Origin: Mumia flava | GTDB lineage: Bacteria > Actinomycetota > Actinomycetes > Propionibacteriales > Nocardioidaceae | Assembly: GCF_002797495.1 (NCBI RefSeq) | Contig: NZ_PGEZ01000002.1 | Location: 868,001 to 932,000, forward strand | Direction of reading: 5' to 3' | Length of the DNA: 64,000 bases | Made by a program: the position numbers and the translations under genes | Shown here: piece after piece, positions 53,163 to 61,976 of the stretch | Numbering within the stretch: position 1 is the stretch's first letter | Layout: each line of letters begins with the position of its first letter | The notes under the pieces: generated by a model | What the model was told of the DNA's origin: nothing | Seen by the model: only the letters and a program-made list of their open reading frames with translations | The model's database searches: none

Positions 53163-53654
53163 ATGACGACGAGCACGACCCCTCCCCCGCAGACGATGAC
53201 CCGCTGGCTCACGACCGAGCAGCAGGTGCTGTGGCGGTCGTTCCTCGGCGGTGCGACCGTCTTCTTCGACCAGCTCGACCGCGACCTGCGGCGCGAGCAC
53301 GACATCTCGATGCCCGAGTACGAGATCCTCGTGCGGCTCTCCGAGGCCGAGGACCAGACCCTGCGGATGGCCGTGATCGCGTCGAGCGTCGCCCACAGCC
53401 GCTCCCGCGTCACCCACACGATCGCACGGATGGAGAAGGCGGGGCTGGTCGAGCGGGCGTCGTGCCTGTCGGACGGGCGGGGCGTCAACGCGCACCTCAC
53501 CGAGGCGGGCATGGACAAGCTCCGCGACGCCGCCCACACCCACGTGACCGGCGTCCGGGAGTACCTGCTCGACAACGCGACCGACGAGGAGTTCGAGGTG
53601 ATCGGCCGCGTGTTCGAGCGCGTGGTCACCGCGCTCGGCGGCCACCGGATGTGA
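53163..53654 (+). CDS. MarR-family transcriptional regulator
   Basis: Protein of 163 residues. The winged helix is EYEILVRLSEAEDQTLRMAV, then SSVAHSRSRVTHTIARMEKA and the wing (RASCLSDGRGVNAHLTEAG). MarR proteins respond to phenolics, oxidants or metabolites. It probably represses itself and the divergent yceI by binding the shared -35 palindrome. The start is leaderless, seven bases after TACACT. Downstream lies a perfect 30-bp palindrome as terminator. Confidence 0.92.
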   Translation: MTTSTTPPPQTMTRWLTTEQQVLWRSFLGGATVFFDQLDRDLRREHDISMPEYEILVRLSEAEDQTLRMAVIASSVAHSRSRVTHTIARMEKAGLVERASCLSDGRGVNAHLTEAGMDKLRDAAHTHVTGVREYLLDNATDEEFEVIGRVFERVVTALGGHRM

Positions 53655-53659
53655 CGCTG

Positions 53660-53689
53660 ACGGTTTCCGTAGCCGGCTACGGAAACCGT
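53660..53689. terminator. 30-bp perfect palindrome after marR
   Basis: ACGGTTTCCGTAGCC followed at once by its reverse complement (53660-53689), five bases after the marR stop codon. It serves as a terminator, but its CCGTAGCCGG core is shared with repeat family C. Confidence 0.7.
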
Positions 53690-53742
53690 CACCTGGCGAG
53701 GGAGGTTTCCCCTGCCAGGTGCGGGTCTCCGTAGCCAGGTGG
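53690..53742. repeat. Family C element downstream of marR
   Basis: CACCTGGCGAGGGAGG with TTTCCCCTGCCAGGTG forms a hairpin, followed by GTCTCCGTAGCCAGGTGG. It matches the 48.5-kb copy closely. Confidence 0.75.
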
Positions 53743-53749
53743 ACCGACG

Positions 53750-53903
53750 GGTCTCGATCGCTCGCTCCGCTCGCGCCTCGACCGGCGGGACCGCAGCCCG
53801 AGTGGTCTCGATCGCTCGCTCCGCTCGCGCCTCGACCGGCGGAACGGCAACTCGAGCGGTCTCGATCGCTCGCTCCGCTCGCGCCTCGACCAGCGGCACG
53901 GCG
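53750..53903. repeat. Family A array with a 54-bp period, three copies
   Basis: Copies start at 53750, 53804 and 53858, each opening GGTCTCGATCGCTCGCTCCG and containing CTCGACC(G/A)GCGG. All three point the same way, with no right arms. They lie between the convergent marR and ettA genes. Confidence 0.88.
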
Positions 53904-53913
53904 GACAACGCGC

Positions 53914-53947
53914 ACGCGCCCCGGCCAGCGTGCTGGTCGGGGCGCGT
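53914..53947. terminator. Terminator hairpin downstream of ettA
   Basis: 16-nt arms (53914-53929 and 53932-53947) with one G-T pair, stem core ACGCGCCCCGG, 14 bp beyond the ettA stop codon. Confidence 0.7.
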
Positions 53948-53961
53948 CGCGTGCAGCGGTG

Positions 53962-55644
53962 TCAGTCGCGGGTCAGGCGGCGGTGCGTGACGCTGTGCGG
54001 ACGCGCCGCCTCCGGGCCGAGGCGCTCGATCTTGTTCGCTTCGTAGTCGGCGAAGTTGCCCTCGAACCAGAACCAGTTCGCGGGCTCGTCGGCATCGCCC
54101 TCCCACGCGAGGATGTGGGTCGCGACCCGGTCGAGGAACCACCGGTCGTGGGAGACCACGACGGCGCACCCCGGGAACTCCAGCAGCGCGTCCTCGAGCG
54201 ACTGGAGCGTCTCGACGTCCAGGTCGTTGGTCGGCTCGTCGAGGAGCAGCAGGTTGCCGCCCATCTTGAGGGTGAGCGCGAGGTTCAGGCGGTTGCGCTC
54301 GCCGCCCGACAGGACGCCGGCGCGCTTCTGCTGGTCGGGACCCTTGAACCCGAACGACGCGACGTACGCCCGGCTGGGCATCTCGAAGTTCGCGACCTTG
54401 ATGTGGTCGAGACCGTCGGAGACGACCTCCCACACGTTCTTCTGCGGGTCGATCCCGCCGCGGCTCTGGTCGACGTAGGAGATCTTGACCGTCGACCCGA
54501 CCGTGAGGGCACCGGCGTCCGGCTCCTCCTCCCCCACGATCATCTTGAACAGTGTGGTCTTGCCGACACCGTTCGGGCCGACGATGCCGACGATGCCGGC
54601 CCGGGGAAGCGAGAACGACAGTCCGTCGATCAGCGTCCGGTCGTCGAAACCCTTGGTGAGCTTGCTGGTGTCCAGCACGACGTCGCCGAGACGCGGGCCC
54701 GGCGGGATGTTGATCTCGGCGAGATCGATCGCCCGTCCGCGCTCCGCCTCCGCCGCCAGCTCCTCGTAGCGCGCGAGACGCGCCTTGTTCTTGGCCTGGC
54801 GGGCCTTCGGGTTCGAGCGGACCCACTCGAGCTCGCGCTCGAGGATCTTCTGACGCTTCGCGTCCTTCTTGCCCTCGACGACCAGGCGCTGCTTCTTGGT
54901 GTCGAGGTACGTCGAGTAGTTGCCCTCGTACGGGTGGGTCTTGCCGCGGTCCAGCTCGAGGATCCACTGGGCGACGTTGTCCAGGAAGTAGCGGTCGTGC
55001 GTCACGGCCAGCACGGCACCGGGGTACGAGGCGAGGTGCTGCTCGAGCCACAGCACGCTCTCGGCGTCCAGGTGGTTCGTCGGCTCGTCGAGCAGCAGGA
55101 GATCGGGCTGCTGCAGCAGGAGCTTGCACAGCGCGACGCGACGACGCTCTCCGCCGGAGAGGTGATCGACGATCGTGTCCGGCGGCGGGCAGCGCAGCGC
55201 GTCCATCGCCTGCTCGAGCCGCGAGTCGAGATCCCACGCGCTCGCGTGGTCGAGGTCGGCCTGGAGGTTGCCCATCTCCGCCAGCAGCGAATCGTAGTCG
55301 GCGTCGGGGTCGGCCAGCTCCTCGCTGATCTGGTTGAACCGGTCGAGCTTGCCCTTGATCTCGGTGACGGCCTCCTCGACGTTCGCCAGGACGGTCGTGC
55401 CCTCGGTCAGCGGCGGCTCCTGCAGCAGGATGCCGACGCTCGCCTCGGGGTCCTTGTAGGCGTCGCCGTTGCTGGGCTGCTCCATCCCGGCCATCAGCTT
55501 CAGCAGGGTCGACTTGCCGGTGCCGTTGGGGCCCACGACGCCGATCTTGGCGCCGTGCAGGAACGAGAGCGTGACGTCGTCGAGGACGACCTTGTCGCCG
55601 AGGGACTTGCGGACGTTGCGCAGCGTGAACACGTAGTCAGCCAT
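53962..55644 (-). CDS. ettA: Energy-dependent translational throttle protein EttA (ABC-F)
   Basis: Protein of 560 residues with two ABC domains and no membrane segments. Walker A motifs are GPNGTGKST and GPNGVGKTT, the signatures LSGGERRRVALCKLL and LSGGERNRLNLALTL, with Walker B LLLLDEPTNHLD and LLLLDEPTNDLD. The EttA-type arm and linker (DTKKQRLVVEGKKDAKRQK) are present. It binds the ribosomal E site and gates elongation by the ATP/ADP ratio. It is encoded 12 bp after the SSB-like gene. Confidence 0.95.
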   Translation of the reverse strand: MADYVFTLRNVRKSLGDKVVLDDVTLSFLHGAKIGVVGPNGTGKSTLLKLMAGMEQPSNGDAYKDPEASVGILLQEPPLTEGTTVLANVEEAVTEIKGKLDRFNQISEELADPDADYDSLLAEMGNLQADLDHASAWDLDSRLEQAMDALRCPPPDTIVDHLSGGERRRVALCKLLLQQPDLLLLDEPTNHLDAESVLWLEQHLASYPGAVLAVTHDRYFLDNVAQWILELDRGKTHPYEGNYSTYLDTKKQRLVVEGKKDAKRQKILERELEWVRSNPKARQAKNKARLARYEELAAEAERGRAIDLAEINIPPGPRLGDVVLDTSKLTKGFDDRTLIDGLSFSLPRAGIVGIVGPNGVGKTTLFKMIVGEEEPDAGALTVGSTVKISYVDQSRGGIDPQKNVWEVVSDGLDHIKVANFEMPSRAYVASFGFKGPDQQKRAGVLSGGERNRLNLALTLKMGGNLLLLDEPTNDLDVETLQSLEDALLEFPGCAVVVSHDRWFLDRVATHILAWEGDADEPANWFWFEGNFADYEANKIERLGPEAARPHSVTHRRLTRD

Positions 55645-55656
55645 GATGAGTCAAGA

Positions 55657-56133
55657 CTAGGCGCTCACGGGTTGCCGGGACTCACCGGTGGTCGGGGCCT
55701 GCTCGCCCTGGCTCGCCTCGAACGCGCGGACGACCTCGCCCTCGCTGGCGGTGGCCTCGGTGGCCGCCGGCTGCTCGTTGCGCCGGAACGTGGTCGTGCC
55801 GCGGTTCAGGTCGTGGCAGACGGCGGTCGCCTCGAGGACGTCGCGGCGCTGCGTCTCCCGCGTCGTCGGGTCCTGCCAGGTGTGGGTGCGGATCCGGCCG
55901 ATCACGACGACCGGCTCGCCGACCGTCAGCGACGCCTTCACGTTCTCCGCGAGGGTGCGGGTCGCCTTGACGGTGATCCAGACCGTCTCCAGGTCGCGCC
56001 AGATGCCCTGCTTGCGGTCGAAGTACCGGGGGGTGGAGCCCACCCGGAACATCGCCCAGCAGAACGCGTTGCTCTCGCGGAAGTCGACCTCGGTGCCGAC
56101 GTGGCCGTAGACGGTCATGGTGTTGTCGCTCAT
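55657..56133 (-). CDS. Single-stranded DNA-binding protein (SSB-like)
   Basis: Protein of 158 residues with an OB-fold (MTVYGHVGTEVDFRE to VVVIGRIRTHTWQD). The C-terminal tail is Ala/Glu/Gln-rich but ends SRQPVSA and lacks the acidic DDDIPF-type tip that housekeeping SSB uses to recruit partners. It is probably the secondary SSB found upstream of ettA in many actinobacteria. AGGAG precedes the ATG. It is 165 bp downstream of the two GTPase genes and on the same strand. Confidence 0.85.
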   Translation of the reverse strand: MSDNTMTVYGHVGTEVDFRESNAFCWAMFRVGSTPRYFDRKQGIWRDLETVWITVKATRTLAENVKASLTVGEPVVVIGRIRTHTWQDPTTRETQRRDVLEATAVCHDLNRGTTTFRRNEQPAATEATASEGEVVRAFEASQGEQAPTTGESRQPVSA

Positions 56134-56298
56134 CGTTCGCTCCTGTCGTCGGGGACGACACGAGCATCGTCTGCCGACGGCGACAGCGGGAGCCGCGGCG
56201 ACCGGTCTGGGGACAGCGACGACCTTGTGGACGCAGATCGGACCGACGACGGACGCAGGGTCAGGACCCAGCACCGCCCGTACGAGCCACGTGGACCG

Positions 56299-57915
56299 TC
56301 AGGCGCGGTGTCCGAGCGCGGTCGCGAGTCCCACGCGCGCCTGCTCGTACGCGCCGAGCTCGGCGTCGATCGGGTCGAGCACGCGCTCCTGGGCCACGTC
56401 GGCCACGACCTCGTGCATCGCGTCGGCGAGACCGTGTGCGCGTCGGGACGCCGACGACTTCGCAGCGACGGTCGCGACCAGCGCCAGCACGAGCCCGACC
56501 ACCAACCCCCCGACGGCGAGCAGGACCGGCACGCCGATCCCCGCAACCGTCGGCATGTCGGCATCACCGGTGATCTCGGCGCCCGCGACCGCGAGCAGCC
56601 AGAGCGCACCGCCGACCGTGGCGATCAGCGCCAACCACTGGATGACGTTGAACAGGCCCCACCACATCGGCGGGCGGCCGAGGGAAGGACCGTCGGCCGC
56701 GATCCGCTTCTCCAGCTCGTCGGCCAGGTCGGCGTTCGGGGACACGACCCGCCGGCGCAGCGCCTGGAACCACGGCGAGCTCAGCCCGACCGACGCCCGG
56801 TCGACCACGGCACGGACCGCCACATCGGTCGCCGACCGCTGGAGCCGCACCGGAGCCTCGTCGTCGGAGAGCGCCGAGACGGCCGCCGGCGGGCTCGTCC
56901 GGGACCGGCCGAACATCCGCAGCGGAGGCCAGGTCGTCTTCGAGACCGCCTTCGAGACCAGCGACTTCTCCATCTCGTCGGCCACGGCGTCGATCCCGGC
57001 GGCGTCGACCAGCGCTCCGACGAACTGGTCGCGGTCGGAGTCGGTCAGGCCGATCGCCGGGGCGTCACCGCTGGCCTGCTGCAGCGCCCGCGCCGCGTGG
57101 TCCACGTCGGCGCCGATGCGGGTGCCCGCAGCCTGCTTGTCGCGGATCTTCCGGACCAGGGCGCGCTTGAGGTCGTCGACGCCGTCGCCACGGGCCGCGG
57201 ACACCGCGAACACCCCGACGTTCGGGAGGCCGTCCTCTGCGAGCAGGCGCCGTACGTCCTGCAACGTGCTGTCCCACTTCTCGGTGGGGATCTTGTCGAT
57301 CTGGTTCAGGACGATCATCGTCACGTCCGCGTGCCGGGCGAGCGGCCGCAGGTAGCGCTCGTGCACGGCCGCGTCCGCGTACTTCTGCGGGTCCAGCACC
57401 CACACCAGCACGTCGGCGTACTGCACGAGGCGGTCCACCTCCAGGTGGTGGGAGACCTCGGTCGAGTCGTGGTCGGGGAGGTCGAGCAGCACGAGCCCCT
57501 CGAGGTTCACCTCGTCCGGCACGACGCCGAGCTGGCTGCCGAGCGACATCTGCTGGCGCTCCGGGATGCCCATCCACTCGAGCAGGTCGCGGGCCTGGCC
57601 GCCGCCCCATGCGACCGCCATCGCCCACGAGGTGGTCGGCCGGCGCACGCCCACGGCGGACAGCTCGACGCCAGTGATCGCGTTGAACAGCGACGATTTG
57701 CCCGACCCGGTCGCACCCGCGAGCGCGACCACGGTGTGGTCGCTGGAGAGCCGCAGCCGGTCGCGGGCGCGTCCCACGACCGTGCCGGCCTCGGCGACGA
57801 CCGCGTCGTCGATGCGTCCGGTCGCGGCCTCGGTCGCTCGGGCGAGCCCGTCGACGCGTGCAGCAAGGTCGCCGCCGGTCGAGCTGAAGAGCGGCGCGGG
57901 AGGTGTGGAGTTCAC
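56299..57915 (-). CDS. Dynamin-like/YfjP-type GTPase with C-terminal membrane segments
   Basis: Protein of 538 residues, GTG start. G1 is GATGSGKSSLFN, G3 is LLDLPDHDS, G4 is VLNQIDK. A helical middle region precedes two membrane segments near residues 420-480 (ALIATVGGALWLLAVAG and VLLAVGGLVVGLVLALV). It likely associates with the inner membrane. It overlaps the upstream GTPase gene (GTGA), and the two probably act as a pair, as in actinobacterial tandem dynamin-like proteins. The exact role is unknown; membrane repair, division or envelope homeostasis are candidates. Confidence 0.85.
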   Translation of the reverse strand: MNSTPPAPLFSSTGGDLAARVDGLARATEAATGRIDDAVVAEAGTVVGRARDRLRLSSDHTVVALAGATGSGKSSLFNAITGVELSAVGVRRPTTSWAMAVAWGGGQARDLLEWMGIPERQQMSLGSQLGVVPDEVNLEGLVLLDLPDHDSTEVSHHLEVDRLVQYADVLVWVLDPQKYADAAVHERYLRPLARHADVTMIVLNQIDKIPTEKWDSTLQDVRRLLAEDGLPNVGVFAVSAARGDGVDDLKRALVRKIRDKQAAGTRIGADVDHAARALQQASGDAPAIGLTDSDRDQFVGALVDAAGIDAVADEMEKSLVSKAVSKTTWPPLRMFGRSRTSPPAAVSALSDDEAPVRLQRSATDVAVRAVVDRASVGLSSPWFQALRRRVVSPNADLADELEKRIAADGPSLGRPPMWWGLFNVIQWLALIATVGGALWLLAVAGAEITGDADMPTVAGIGVPVLLAVGGLVVGLVLALVATVAAKSSASRRAHGLADAMHEVVADVAQERVLDPIDAELGAYEQARVGLATALGHRA

Positions 57916-59633
57916 GTCAGGTTGTCCCAGTCGTCGGGGATCAGGTCGCGGTGGCGGGCGTCCTCTGCGGACCGCGCCGCCGACCGGATACTAGCGGCAG
58001 CGTCGGGCGATGCCGCCGTCCGAGACAGCGCGTCGTAGAAACGCTGACGTTCTCCGACCAGGACGGTCCCCGCCCGCCTGAGGAGATCTTCCTTCGCGGT
58101 CTGCAGGAGATGCTCGGAGGAGTCCCCGAAGGTCTCCGCGAGCAGGTCGCGCGCGGCCGCGCCGCCGCTGTGGTGCGCGTCCTCACGGGTCGCGAGCTCG
58201 TTGAGCACCGCCACGGCCAGGGTGATCGCGGCGCCGTGGGTGCCCAGCGCCAGGAACCGCGCCGATGTCTTGCGCTCGCTCCCGGTCGACCGGACGATCT
58301 CGGTGCACGCCTCGACCCAGTCCTGCGAGACACGCTCCGCACGCGCCCGTACGGTCCGGGTCGCCCGCTCCAGCTCACGATCCCCGCCACGCAGCAGCGC
58401 GGCGCCCGCTTGGTTCTCCTCCCACGCCTGGTACGCGGCGTGGGCACCGGCCTCGGCCTGCTCGAGGAGCAGCAGCTCGACGTTCGTCGCCAGGGCCTGC
58501 TGGACCTCCGCGACCCGCGTCCGGCGGCCGCGCACGCTGTCGACGATGCGGTCGCGGATCCGGCCCATCCGGTCGTCGACGCCGCGACCCATGTCGCCGC
58601 CGACGAAGTCGCGCCATCGCGCCGCGAGCTCGCCGTGCATCAGGGTCCCGTCGGAGACGGACTTGTCGAAGGCCGCCTCGGCGCCGGTGTAGGCACGGTC
58701 CACGTCCTCGACGAGGCTGGCGGTCACCGCGCCCTGCTCGGCGACCAGGTCGGCCACGTCGAACGCGGCGAAGACGATCTTGCGCACGGCACCGTCGAGC
58801 GTCTGCGCGACCACGGCAGCGCGCACCTCGGGGTCCCCCGCGAGGTCGTGCAGCCAGCTGAGGATGGGAGCGACCGCGCTCGGCGGCAGCAGGCCCTCGC
58901 TGTCGACGCTGGACTCGAGCACGGTGAACAGCGGCGAGTCCTTCAGTCCGCGCGCCGTGAGCATCCGGGCCAGGTGGCCGCGCACCTCCCCCATCGACTC
59001 CGTCGACGTGCGGTCGAGCACGATCGCGACGGCGGCGCTGCGGTCCGCGGCCTCACGGAGGTAGTCCCACGGCACCTGGTCGGCGTACCGGGCGGCGGAG
59101 GTGACGAACAACCAGAGGTCCGCGGCCGCCAGCAGCTCGCCGGCCAGACGACGGTTGCTCTCCTCGACCGAGTCGACGTCGGGCGCGTCCAGGATCGCCA
59201 GCCCACGGGGCACCGTGTGCGCGGCGACGAGCGTCAACGAGCGGGCGTCGTTGGTCTGGCTCGCCGTCCGGGCGAGGTCGGGAAGGATCCGGTCCGGCTG
59301 GAACCACTCCGCGTCGTCCGGATGGTGGACCAGCACCGCGGAGCGGGTCGTCGGGCGCAGCACGCCGGACTCCGTGACCGCCCGTCCGATCAGGGAGTTG
59401 ACCAGGGTCGACTTGCCGGCTCCGGTCGAGCCGCCGACGACGGCCAGCAGCGGCGCGTCCTGCTGGACGAGCCGCGGCAGGACGTAGTCGTCGAGCTGCG
59501 TGACGAGGGCCTGGCGGGCGTCGCGACCGTCCTGCGCGCCCGGGATCTCGAGTCCGAGGGCAGCACCGCTCAGCTCGGCACGCAGCTTCAGAAGTGCGGC
59601 GAGCAACGTCGCGGTAGAGCCGTCCGTCGACAC
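57912..59633 (-). CDS. Dynamin-like GTPase (partner of the membrane GTPase)
   Basis: Protein of 573 residues. G1 is GGSTGAGKSTLVNSLIG, G3 is ILDAPDVDS, and G4 is weak (VLDRTS). A long helical C-terminal region follows, with only one weakly hydrophobic stretch (FLALGTHGAAITLAVAVL). The start is set at GTG 59633 with GGAGG five bases upstream; TACACT (minus strand 59656-59651) is a plausible -10. A longer frame (to 59690) has no ribosome-binding site. It is first of the GTPase pair; ssb and ettA may be in the same transcript. Confidence 0.83.
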   Translation of the reverse strand: MSTDGSTATLLAALLKLRAELSGAALGLEIPGAQDGRDARQALVTQLDDYVLPRLVQQDAPLLAVVGGSTGAGKSTLVNSLIGRAVTESGVLRPTTRSAVLVHHPDDAEWFQPDRILPDLARTASQTNDARSLTLVAAHTVPRGLAILDAPDVDSVEESNRRLAGELLAAADLWLFVTSAARYADQVPWDYLREAADRSAAVAIVLDRTSTESMGEVRGHLARMLTARGLKDSPLFTVLESSVDSEGLLPPSAVAPILSWLHDLAGDPEVRAAVVAQTLDGAVRKIVFAAFDVADLVAEQGAVTASLVEDVDRAYTGAEAAFDKSVSDGTLMHGELAARWRDFVGGDMGRGVDDRMGRIRDRIVDSVRGRRTRVAEVQQALATNVELLLLEQAEAGAHAAYQAWEENQAGAALLRGGDRELERATRTVRARAERVSQDWVEACTEIVRSTGSERKTSARFLALGTHGAAITLAVAVLNELATREDAHHSGGAAARDLLAETFGDSSEHLLQTAKEDLLRRAGTVLVGERQRFYDALSRTAASPDAAASIRSAARSAEDARHRDLIPDDWDNLT

Positions 59634-59650
59634 TCGAACCTCCGCTGGAC

Positions 59651-59656
59651 AGTGTA
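59651..59656 (-). promoter_or_regulatory. -10 element of the GTPase operon
   Basis: TACACT on the minus strand, 17 bases before the GTG at 59633, with GGAGG between. No convincing -35 was found. Confidence 0.5.
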
Positions 59657-59757
59657 CGGGCGCGTGCGGGCACCTCGGCGCCCATGGCAAACCTTAGTGG
59701 AGCGTTCCTGAAGCGTCGCACGGGCGAGCCGCTCACGCAGGACGGACGTGGTGGGGC

Positions 59758-61164
59758 TCACCACGGCCCCCCGCGCGACGGAGGCTCCGCCTGGGGCGGG
59801 ACCGGCGTGGGCGGCGGCGCGGTCGGCGGCGGCCAGGCCGCGGGCGGCACAGGAGGTGCTCCGGGCGGTGCGCCGTACGGGCCAGGTGCCCCTGCCGTCG
59901 GATACAAGGCCCCGGCCTGCGGCGCGGGCGGAGCGTACGGCGGGTAGCCCGGCGCGACCGGCTGGGCGGAGAAGCGCATCGGCGGCGGCAGCACGACGTA
60001 CGGCCGAAGGGCGCGCATCACGCCGAGCAGCTGCTCGACCCGGACCCGGGCCTGCGGCTTGGGTCTCCCCTCCAGGATCCCCGCGTGCAGGAACGCGGTC
60101 GTGACCGCGTCGCGCTGGTAGCGGCGGGTCGCGCGCGAGGCGACGTCGCCGCCGCGCTCCCGCGCGTACGTCACGGCCTTGCGACGGTACGCCGGGGCTG
60201 CGATGAACGGGATCTCGTCGGGGACCATCCAGCCGCGCCGGGCCAGATCGGTCAGCGCGCGCGCCAGGAAGCGCCCCTGCCGGCTCCGCGCCAGCACCGC
60301 CAGGACGATCAGCCCGGCGAGCAGCCCACCGACGAGCACGTACACGACGAGGAACCATGCGCCTTCGTCGAAGGACGCGCCGGCGTTCCACAGCCCGTGG
60401 AGCAGGATGCTGCCGACCAGCCCGCCGACCCAGAGCAGGACCTTGAGCGGCTTGGAGCGCACGGTGACCGCGATCCCGACGGCGATGCCGAACGCCGCAG
60501 TGAACATCGGGTGCGCGAACGGGCTCATGATCCCGCGCAGCACGAACGTCATCGTCGTCGCGAACGGCCCGTCGATCGTGGTCTCGTCGATCCCGACGTA
60601 CGAGCCCGCGTAGTAGCCGACGTTCTCGACGAACGCGAACCCCAGACCGACCAGGCCCGCGAAGACGAGACCGTCGACCAGCCCGTCGATCACGCGGCGC
60701 ATCCGTACGAACGTGAGGACCAGGAAGAGGGCCTTCGCCGGCTCCTCGGTCAGCGGCGCCACCACCGTCGCCATCACGGGCAGGCTCGGGCTCCACAGCC
60801 AGTCGATCGTCAGCTGCGCCGCCAGAGCGATCGAGACCGCTCCGACGCCACCCCACACCACCGCCGCGAGCTTGTAGTGCCACGGCTCCGGCTCGTAGCG
60901 GTCGAGCCAGAAGAAGCACGCGAGCAGCGCGGGCAGCGGCAGCAGCGCGTACAGGAGGCTCAGGCCGCTGCCCCGCGCGTCGCCGGAGGTGATCGCGAAG
61001 AAGCCGGCCCCGACGACGCCGACCGCCGCCATCACGAACATCAGGGCGACGAGCACGACGTGGCCGCGCTGGCGCATCGGGTCGGGCAGGTCAGGCAGGA
61101 GGACGGGCGCCGCGGCGGCCGCGGCCGGCTGCGGGGGCGGTGCGGCACGCCACGGTTCGGACAC
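59758..61164 (-). CDS. PrsW-family intramembrane metalloprotease
   Basis: Protein of 468 residues with about nine membrane segments. The PrsW motifs are APLTEEPAKAL, FAFVENVGYY, SPFAHPMFTAAFG and LLHGLWN, the Glu and His residues of a metal site. The C-terminal 110 residues are cytosolic and end in a Pro/Ala/Gly-rich tail. By family it cleaves membrane substrates such as anti-sigma factors; no anti-sigma gene is adjacent. The GTG at 61164 lies six bases after TAGGGT, so the transcript is probably leaderless. Confidence 0.9.
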   Translation of the reverse strand: MSEPWRAAPPPQPAAAAAAPVLLPDLPDPMRQRGHVVLVALMFVMAAVGVVGAGFFAITSGDARGSGLSLLYALLPLPALLACFFWLDRYEPEPWHYKLAAVVWGGVGAVSIALAAQLTIDWLWSPSLPVMATVVAPLTEEPAKALFLVLTFVRMRRVIDGLVDGLVFAGLVGLGFAFVENVGYYAGSYVGIDETTIDGPFATTMTFVLRGIMSPFAHPMFTAAFGIAVGIAVTVRSKPLKVLLWVGGLVGSILLHGLWNAGASFDEGAWFLVVYVLVGGLLAGLIVLAVLARSRQGRFLARALTDLARRGWMVPDEIPFIAAPAYRRKAVTYARERGGDVASRATRRYQRDAVTTAFLHAGILEGRPKPQARVRVEQLLGVMRALRPYVVLPPPMRFSAQPVAPGYPPYAPPAPQAGALYPTAGAPGPYGAPPGAPPVPPAAWPPPTAPPPTPVPPQAEPPSRGGPW

Positions 61165-61176
61165 ACCGACACCCTA
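61165..61176 (-). promoter_or_regulatory. Leaderless -10 element of prsW
   Basis: On the minus strand TAGGGT (61176-61171), six bases, GTG at 61164. Confidence 0.55.
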
Positions 61177-61234
61177 GCCAGCGGCCAAGACCGTCACGCC
61201 GCCGTCCGGAAGTGCGGCATACTGGCGCCCGTCC

Positions 61235-61308
61235 GCGCCCGTAGCTCAGCTGGACAGAGCAGCGGCCTTCTAATCCGCCGGTCGCAGGTTCGAATCCTGC
61301 CGGGCGCA
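61235..61308 (+). tRNA. tRNA-Arg, anticodon TCT
   Basis: Acceptor arms GCGCCCG (61235-61241) and CGGGCGC (61301-61307) pair fully. The D-arm is GCTCAGCTGGACAGAGC, the anticodon loop CTTCTAA (anticodon TCT), and the T-arm GCAGGTTCGAATCCTGC. The CCA is not encoded. CATACT upstream (61218-61223) may be the -10. TCT reads AGA/AGG-type Arg codons, rare at this GC content. Confidence 0.95.
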
Positions 61309-61313
61309 CCGAT

Positions 61314-61346
61314 TCGGCGGCGCCGGACGGCTTCCGGCGCCGCCGA
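61314..61346 (+). terminator. Terminator hairpin after tRNA-Arg
   Basis: 14-bp perfect stem (TCGGCGGCGCCGGA at 61314-61327 with 61333-61346) and a 5-nt loop, six bases after the tRNA. Confidence 0.75.
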
Positions 61347-61400
61347 CCCGGCACCCGTCCGTACGTGCGGGCGCGGCCGGCACCCGGACGTACGGGTGGC

Positions 61401-61847
61401 TCAGTCGCTCAGCCGGGCGGACAGGACGACCTCCGGCACGGCGGCGAGCGCCTTGCTGACCGGGCACCCGGTCTTCGTCTCCTCGGCGACCCGGTCGAAG
61501 TCGTCGGCGCTGATCCCCTCCGCCGACACCGTGACGTCGAGCGCGATCCTCGAGATCTTCAGCCCGCCCTGCTCCTCGTCCGGACCGACCGTGACGTCGG
61601 CCGTGATGGATGTGGCCCCCGGCGTACCGCCGGCCTTCTCGATCCCACCCGACAGTGCCATCGCGAAGCACGAGGCGTGCGCGGCCGCGATCAGCTCCTC
61701 GGGACTGGTGACGCCACCGGCCTCGTCGGCGATCCGCCGTGGGAAGGAGACGTCGAACGTGCCCACGTGCGAGCTGTCGAGACTGACCTGCCCCGACCCG
61801 TCCTGAAGACCACCGGTCCACTGCACCGTTGCACTGCGCGTCGCCAT
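61401..61847 (-). CDS. OsmC-family peroxiredoxin
   Basis: Protein of 148 residues. The two conserved cysteines of OsmC/Ohr proteins lie in AAHASCFAMAL and TKTGCPVSKAL. The first part (VSFPRRIADEAGGVTSPEEL) is typical of the OsmC branch. It reduces organic hydroperoxides in the cytosol. GAGGAGC lies seven bases before the ATG. It is monocistronic. Confidence 0.93.
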   Translation of the reverse strand: MATRSATVQWTGGLQDGSGQVSLDSSHVGTFDVSFPRRIADEAGGVTSPEELIAAAHASCFAMALSGGIEKAGGTPGATSITADVTVGPDEEQGGLKISRIALDVTVSAEGISADDFDRVAEETKTGCPVSKALAAVPEVVLSARLSD

Positions 61848-61976
61848 CGCCTGCTCCTCTCGTTGGATGGACGTGAGGGCGCGGGGATCCGCGGCCCGAA
61901 CCCCACCGTACGAACGAACGCCCGGCCGCGCAGACGGCTCGGGGCCGTGCGCGACCGGGCGTCGGTCAGAGGCGCG

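Noticed and set aside
53719-58038. A 1439-codon open frame on the + strand
   Set aside because: It runs antisense to ettA, ssb and a GTPase, all with clear motifs. The frame stays open only because of GC content.
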